A stretch of 64,000 bases of DNA. It comes from Odontesthes bonariensis (Eukaryota > Chordata > Actinopteri > Atheriniformes > Atherinopsidae). The notes beneath the pieces were generated by a model, which had not been told where the DNA came from, did not search any database, and worked only from the letters and a program-made list of their open reading frames with translations. The position numbers and the translations under genes are program-made. The stretch lies in NCBI RefSeq assembly GCF_027942865.1, contig NC_134528.1, positions 27,118,586-27,182,585 on the forward strand, given 5' to 3'. Shown here one piece after another: positions 12,181 through 64,000 of this stretch. Position 1 is the stretch's first letter. Every line of letters starts with the position of its first letter.

Positions 12181-14663
12181 TGTATTCTGCCCTCAGTCTA
12201 CAGGATAACAGTGCATCATTTAATTTTGCAAAGCAAATCTGTCATTCTGTGTAAAAGAGTCTTCTGCTGGTCACATATAGTGTTTAATATTTTCTCTCTT
12301 TTTTGAGGTTTTAAAGCATTGTTTGAAAAAAAGTAATCTAACCATAAAAGAGTCGAGTGTTATTTTGGTAGCACACTGCAACCTCCATTGGAATTGAAAA
12401 AAAAAAGATAAAAGTTCCAAACGGAGTTTTACCTCTAGATACGAATACAGCAGCCATGATCTAAAAAACGCCCTTCTGAAACATATCAACCTTTGACACT
12501 GCTTGAGTGATGCCTTCTCAACATGAGTAATGATTGTATGGTGTGGATGACACGGTGATCAGTTGTGCCATCTGATTATGATTAGAATTAAGTTCATCCC
12601 TGATAGCAGCTTTATCCAAAGTGTACAGATCAAAGCTGTACTGTGAGGTTAGAATACTTGTCTGAATGTACCCTATCATACCAGTAAGGTTTTGTTTTTT
12701 TTGCAACACATACCCTGCATTTAGCCACACTTTGCTAACTTGTTTATTATATTTCTGTTAAATTAAAGTAAGATTTTCTTTTATTTCAATAAAAAAAAGT
12801 TTTCATTTCCACAGCTACATTATTACAGCACAAAACTGCTGTTTCTTTTTTAATACAGGAAAAAAATGCATTTCTCCTGGACTCATCAACACTGCAGAAT
12901 TCATGAAACAGCAGCACAGTTAGTGGTAGTTTGGCCTTATTCAATTTCTTCAATAGGTCCCTGAAGCTCCACCTTAACTTTATTTTAACACCCAACACTG
13001 TCACTTTGTTGCTGTGTAGATGTGTACTCTATAGATTAAGCTTATTTTGGCTATTGTACTCTTCAGTAACCTGAGGGGAGATTACTAGCTGGACCATGAA
13101 AGAAAGCTTCAGTGAAAGCTGTTTCAAAATAGAGGTTCAAAAAGAAACACAACAAAACAAAATAAACCATGCCTTTAGCAACAATTTCATACAGAAAGTA
13201 TTTGCAGAATTTAAATGGAATGTGAGAGAGTACTTATGTGGTATGTATCTACAAAAGTATGCGTTATTGTTTAAAGCTGCAGCAAAAAAGCGAAAAAGGT
13301 ATGCATGTAAGTGAACCAAATGCAGCTTTAATGTTCAAAATAAACAATTGGTGGATTAAATAAATAATTAGAAAATCAACAAGTAAAATAAGGATCAAAT
13401 TATTTCATATTGCAGAGAAAGAATTCAGCTTAACAAAAAGGAACAGGCTGTAACTTCTCTGCTGACCTATCAAGAGAAAAGTAGTTGTTTCCTGAACACA
13501 GAGTTGGGACAGCTGCTTGGACAAAGACATTTTCCTCATTTTTAAAATGATCAATCAACAAAACAACTGAACAATTAATCCTCAATAAAGCTATTGTTTT
13601 AGCAAAAGGTCATTTTTGATTAAATCTGTGAAATTATATTGTTGAGTGTAAATCTAATTTTGGTTCTGTAATGATTTAATTGGGAATAAATGCAGCTGTG
13701 GAAACAAAATCTGTAATGCTGAGCAGCACTGTACTATACTGTAATAAGAGTCCTCTTGAAATCTAAGTAAATTATATCTAAACTTTGTAGTTCTATGACA
13801 ATAAGTCTCCATATACAATATGAATTTAATTACATAATGGAACAATGCACATTACAATTCCCACACAGCCACAACAAAAATCTAAATGCAAAGGAAGAGC
13901 ATTAAGAAAAAGAAAAGAAAGGCCCCCAAATCATAACAAAATAAAATGAAAACTTCAAGTACTATTAAAGTAAAATTCACCCTGGTAATGTGTTCTAAAG
14001 AAAATAAAGAATATATACAGAACTTTGCTGCTCTCTCCACCAACTTCTGTTCTTTTTTCAGGCCGTTCAGTGGCTTACTCTCTGACCTGAAAATAAACTG
14101 AAACAACAACAACAACAACAAAACAACTTAAGACCTGGCTCAATAAATGGTCCTCACAGTTTCAACAGATCTCTACGTGCGGCCCAGATTATAGCAGAGG
14201 CAGGACGGGCTGATGTTGATAAGCAGAACCCTCCTCTCTTTGAACAAGGGTTGCTTTTTTAATTTAGTCATCTCTTGTCTGGAACAAACTGTGGAGCAGA
14301 GAAAGCTTGAGATGGTATAAAAAAGAGAATGCCCAAACATCTGTGACTCAAGCCAGGATGCTTTCTAACTCTTTCATCATACCGGTTTTTGATTGTGTAA
14401 GTTACACAGCTAAAAGGTTAGACAACTGCTCACAGGGATGTTCCCTTCAGGATTTTTCTTTTCTTTTTTTTTTTTTTTTAAGAAACATGAGATCAGCCTC
14501 CACTCCTTCTTCACTGGCATGTCCTGTGGTGACTCAACATGCAGCTTGTTGTCTGCAAAAGAGGGTGGAGGCTAATTTGACTTCATGTTCCCAATCTTTG
14601 ATTGAATTTTCAAGAAATGTGTCCTTGTCCTGGTTCCTCCTGCTTATCCTTGTCCTTGTGACC

Positions 14664-60319
<45,656 letters not shown>

Positions 60320-60330
60320 CAGCTCTTCAT

Positions 60331-60600
60331 ATAGATGAAGTTTCAGTTGGCTCTGTTGTCCAATGCAAATAAAACTCCCACAGTGGGGATTAGTTTAGCT
60401 ACGACACACTAGAGTCCAAAATAACACTGCCAAGCAGGATATCAACAAATTACTTCAGAGCTTTTGCGCATGAGCATGCGTAACCTACTTTCGTGTGATT
60501 GGTCAATCATGAATGGAGATCATAGACCGATACAGAAATTAAACGGAGGACTGCTGAATAAATGAATGAAATTCCTCTTCAGTTCATGAAGAGTAACTAA
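60331..60600 (-). promoter_or_regulatory. mbtd1: Probable mbtd1 5' UTR and promoter region
   Basis: Sequence upstream of the mbtd1 start. It holds a CCAAT-type box (GATTGGTCAATC at about 60498) and an ATGCAAAT octamer on the plus strand at about 60364. No TATA box is evident. The exact start site is unknown. Confidence 0.4.
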
Positions 60601-60739
60601 GATTTCGGTAAAAGCGGTGTAGCTTTGTAGCTTATTTCATATTCTAACATTTGGCTGTTGGCTCTTCATTATTCATAATATTTTTGTTTTGAAATATAAA
60701 TATGCATTTTCAATATGGGAAAAAGAAAGAGTAAAAGAC

Positions 60740-61384
60740 TATTTTACTTGTGAAATAAAACAAAGTCTTTATTGCAATACAGAGCAATCCTACACACAAC
60801 TAAAAAAAACATTTTATGTCCTAAGCTTATGATACATTGAATGTCATATTTTCATACTGAACACAATTTAATTAACCACATTCAATAATACCATTTGTTT
60901 TTATTTCTTAAACTCAAAACAATCAACTTAGTATCATCAACTTAAACAAAGATACAATTACAGAGAAAATGACAAAAACATTAGCAACCAACGAGATGCC
61001 TTCTGTTACCCACTGACACATCAGTTGTCACTGATAATACTGACAATATGTTGTTCCCCTCTTATTTCTTGAAAGTAAACTATAGTAACATTAAAATTCA
61101 GCCAAGCAGCACAAGAGAACAGCATATAGGGTAAAAAAAAAAAAAAAAAAAGAGCGAATGTGGCTCTAAAGAGTGTGGCACACACAAGCAGGTAAGGCTC
61201 CACAATGAGGATTTATGCATTTGAGTTTGGGTAAAGAAAAAAACAAAACTATTCAGCTCATGTGTTTCGGTGGTTAATGCTTGCACATAAGAGGAGGAAC
61301 AAAAAAAGATTTTTTTTTTCAAAACATAACTGTGATAGATTCATTTTGTTGCACTTGTGACAGGAAATACCTCTGTTGGCTGTC
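60740..61384 (-). other. Probable 3' UTR of the right-edge gene
   Basis: From the stop codon at 61385 the minus strand runs about 600 nt to GCAATAAAGACTTTG (AATAAA at about 60769-60774), a good poly(A) signal. The end lies about 450 bp from the mbtd1 start codon, so this gene and mbtd1 are head-to-tail on the same strand. Confidence 0.55.
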
Positions 61385-63799
61385 TCAGAGTGGCTCATCC
61401 TCTATGACATCATCAATGCTTCCTGAGATTGAGGCAACCTCTGGAGTACAAAAAGGAAACATTCATGTTAGAATTCATCAGGGCTCTCAAGTCTCACGCA
61501 ATGAGCGTGACACACGCAATTCAACAAGTTCACACGCCATACATGGCATTTCTAACGCTGAGAAATGATTAACTTCATCGCACAGAAATTCAAATGGCCT
61601 ATACTATAAACGAGTAAATGGCAGGTTACTGTGCAGTGTGTGCACTGTACCGCTGTCTTGATTTAGCAACCCATCGGCAAATCACAAAAAAGAATTTCTC
61701 AACCAATCAGAAAACAGAATTTCTTGTTGCCGGGTGAGGTCTGAAATAGCTTTCAGCTGCAAGCACACGTTCCATGAATGCAGAGCAGACGTAACCTATG
61801 CTCTGAATGCGTGCAGAAGTTGTAAACGAGCTGGAGGTGGAAGAGAACCGTCAGGATCATCATCAGGTAATATCTTCATTTATTTTAATCTTTTATTAGT
61901 TACTATAATTTTCCTACTCTATGTAAAAGACCAATGCTTGCCGATATTCGTTGGAGTACTAGGCCTAAAGAGAATGAAGAAGAGGAATGAGGAATGTTTG
62001 CCCGTTTTAAAGATGTCAGGGAAGAAACAAAAGAGTAGGCTTTATGTGTTTATCTTTGTTTAATTTGCATTTTTGTTTAGAAAGGCGTACACAAAACAAT
62101 TTATTTTAAAATATAGCAGAATTTAGTGTAAAAGTGAAGATTTGTGATTTTGGTATAAATGTTGCTCCCCCCCCTCGTTTAATTTCTCAAATGATATTAT
62201 GTACATGTGACATTATTGTGGTCATTAACCTGTGTTTCCCTGTTCCAACAGGTATCCATTAAATGTTGTTCCAGTGTTTGTTGCCCCCTCTTTTCTGTCT
62301 TCTCAAACCCCAGCTGGTAGAGGCAGATGGCCACCCTTCCTGAGTCTGGTTCTGCCAGAGGTTTCTTCCTGTTAAAAGGGAGTCTTTCCTTTCCACAGTA
62401 GCCTCAGGCATGCTCAGGACGGGAGATTGGACTGAAGACAAGTTTCGGTGCAATCTGTTGGTTTCCTTAGCGAGGAAATTGTTTTTGAATTGGCTCTATA
62501 GGAATGAATTGGATTATTTTGAAATTATGATTACAATGAATTGAACTCCAATTCGCTTGAATTGGACTATATTATTTAAGTGTCTTGAGATGACATGTGT
62601 TGTAATTTTGGCGCTATATAAATAAACTGAATTGAATTGATCCTTTATTTTTGGGCTGTCCCAAAAATTCTCTGAAAAGCCTTCAGCTGATCCAAAATGC
62701 TGATGTGAGAATTGAACTGTCAGGATATTTCTCCAGTTTCAAATTATTTTCATTGGTTCCTTGTTAAATCCAGAACAGAAATAGAATTTCTTCTCTTTAC
62801 ATTCAAAGCTCTTTACTGACTGAGCTCCATCATATCTTAAAGATCTTATGGTTCTATATTTTACCAACAAAGCACTTTGGTCTCAACTGCAAACTTCTTT
62901 GAGTTTCTAAAAGTAAAATGTTAGGCAGAACCTTCAGGTATCAGGCCCCTTACTACTTTTAAGATTAGGATTAAAACTTTCCTTTTGATAGATCTTATTG
63001 TAAGAAATGGCTCAGGTGACCCTAAAACATTGGTTATGCTGCTGTGAGCCTGGACTGCTGCGTTACCTCCCATGATGCACCTTTTATCACTCTGTTCTCT
63101 TTACTCTCCATGTCCATATGATATTATTGTTCAGTAACTTGTCATAAACTTGTGTTGTTGTTTTTCTCAGCAGGTGTGCCTGGTATTATGGTGCTTATTG
63201 ACCCCTCTGCCCTATCCTCTCAACCACCAACTGGTCAAGTCAGATGGCCACCCTTCCTGAGTCTGGTTCCGTTGGAGGTTTCTTCCTGTTATGAGGAAGG
63301 TTTTTCTTTTTACCTCACCCTCATACATGCTCACGACTGGAGATTTGTATTTGGGGATCTGTTGGTTTCCTTGGCTAGACAATTTTTTTGAATTGGCAAT
63401 GTACAGTATGAACTGGACTATTCAAACTTGGATTTGAATAAATTTGATTTGATTACAATTAATTTGATTATTAGCTTGAATTGCAATGTATCTTTGAAGT
63501 GCCTTGAGATGACATTTGTTGTGATTTGACACTATATAAATAAGATCACTTGAAGCTGAAGCAACACCTCTGCAGAGTCTTGCAACATCCAGAAACCTGG
63601 GTTAACATACAAGTGCCCTGCTTTTCCTCACATGACTCTAGTTTGTATATTCCGATTCTTCAAAAGGAGGAGGAGTACAATTCCATGTCCATGTAACCAC
63701 ACAGACTGACCAGCTTCATGGTAGATCTGATTGTCTTAACTCACCTGATAAACTGATGCATGAGAGACTAAGCTCTGATGATGCTCCTATTACATCATC
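61385..63799 (-). CDS. C-terminal exons of an unidentified gene (partial)
   Basis: Two minus-strand exons with good borders and matching phase. 63745-63799 reads DDVIGASSELSLSCISLS, acceptor ttcttgcag, donor gtgagt. 61385-61440 reads EVASISGSIDDVIEDEPL then stop, acceptor actccag. The Ser/Ile-rich, acidic tail with two DDVI motifs belongs to no family I can name. The 2.3-kb intron between them is filled with L2 tails. The rest of the gene lies beyond 64000. The call rests on splice signals, open phase and the downstream poly(A) signal. Confidence 0.6.
61441..62250 (-). other. Intron of the right-edge gene, unrecognised part
   Basis: No motif-bearing frame or repeat is recognised before the L2 copies begin. 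The plus-strand frame at 61734-62063 shows no family signature. Confidence 0.4.
62255..62640 (+). repeat. L2-like LINE 3' tail
   Basis: Direct copy of the L2 end: TTCCTGAGTCTGGTTCTGCC, GTTTCTTCCTGTTAAAAGGG, GGTTTCCTTAGCGAGGAAAT, GGCGCTATATAAATAAACTG and a short AATTG tail. Confidence 0.8.
62641..63545 (+). repeat. Second L2-like LINE 3' end, tandem to the first
   Basis: Remnants of the ORF C-terminus (62690-63000), then the same tail (CACCCTTCCTGAGTCTGGTT, GATGACATTTGTTGTGATTT, ACACTATATAAATAAG). It is more diverged than the preceding copy and adjoins it in the same direction. Confidence 0.75.
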
Positions 63800-64000
63800 C
63801 TGCAAGAACACAAAATAAAAGTAATCAACGATATTTTTTAATGGTTCGGTCAAGGTTTCAATTATCACAGGAAGCCTGTATATCGCTTAAGATCTAAATG
63901 ATGTTTTCAGTTTGATCAAACAACACCATATTCAAGTCCAAGTACTAGCTTTTTTAACTACATCTTGACCGTTACAGAGTCATTATCAGGGACATGGCTC

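Larger units (their letters stand above)
8035..14663 (-). other. mbtd1: Probable long 3' UTR / 3' flank of mbtd1
   Basis: After the mbtd1 stop codon at 14664 there are 6.6 kb of AT-rich DNA with no gene-like frame. It is interrupted only by a Tc1-like element (10827-12061) and microsatellites. Near its far end, minus-strand AATAAA followed by GT-rich sequence lies at about 8050-8056, a credible distal poly(A) site. Closer AATAAA copies on the minus strand (for example near 12743 and 9373) could be used instead. Whether the whole stretch is transcribed cannot be decided from sequence. Confidence 0.35.

Noticed and set aside
12036..12306. Open frames rich in Tyr/Ile and His/Thr
   Set aside because: They are translations of a TG/TA/CA microsatellite.

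Overview
This window is vertebrate nuclear DNA, almost certainly from a ray-finned (teleost) fish. It is AT-rich, has multi-exon genes with canonical GT-AG introns, and is packed with the mobile elements typical of teleosts: L2-like LINE tails, L1/Tx1-type remnants, a tRNA-derived SINE, Tc1-like, hAT, Harbinger, Tigger and TTAA-target elements, and a Ty3/gypsy relic. Two protein-coding genes could be reconstructed exon by exon. A fragment of a third lies at the right edge.

Layout. (1) 1-3.0 kb: L2 and L1-type LINE relics and one SINE. (2) 3.0-6.8 kb, plus strand: a complete nucleoside diphosphate kinase gene (nme2-like), with a non-coding first exon, four coding exons (152 residues) and poly(A) signals. 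(3) 6.9-8.0 kb: an inverted L2 3' end between two converging genes. (4) 8.0-60.4 kb, minus strand: mbtd1, a chromatin reader with one FCS zinc finger and four MBT repeats. It has 16 coding exons (647 residues) plus a probable in-frame 52-codon cassette exon (699 residues), and possibly a very long 3' UTR. (5) 60.7-64.0 kb, minus strand: the last two coding exons of an unidentified gene that continues off the window.

The mbtd1 introns hold nearly all the mobile DNA, often nested. At 17.6-22.1 kb a Ty3/gypsy relic is broken by a Harbinger-type MITE inside its RNase H region and by a 5'-truncated Tigger element. At 23.4-25.8 kb a LINE reading frame is split by a non-autonomous hAT with a perfect 8-bp target duplication. 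At 28.8-33.95 kb a multi-exon BED-finger hAT with an 8-bp target duplication is itself split by a 2.67-kb nearly palindromic fold-back element. The arms of that element carry a 22-bp satellite, about 51 units on one side and 10 on the other. At 36.7, 41.3 and 47.2 kb three small elements are flanked by TTAA. At 37.6-38.4 kb there is a second copy of sequence found near 9.5-10.9 kb.

How it fits together: nme2 and mbtd1 point toward each other, tail to tail. From memory the same two genes are neighbours in this arrangement on human chromosome 17q, so the synteny supports both identifications. No operon, CRISPR array, prophage or bacterial feature is present. The most unusual object is the fold-back element at 30059-32724.
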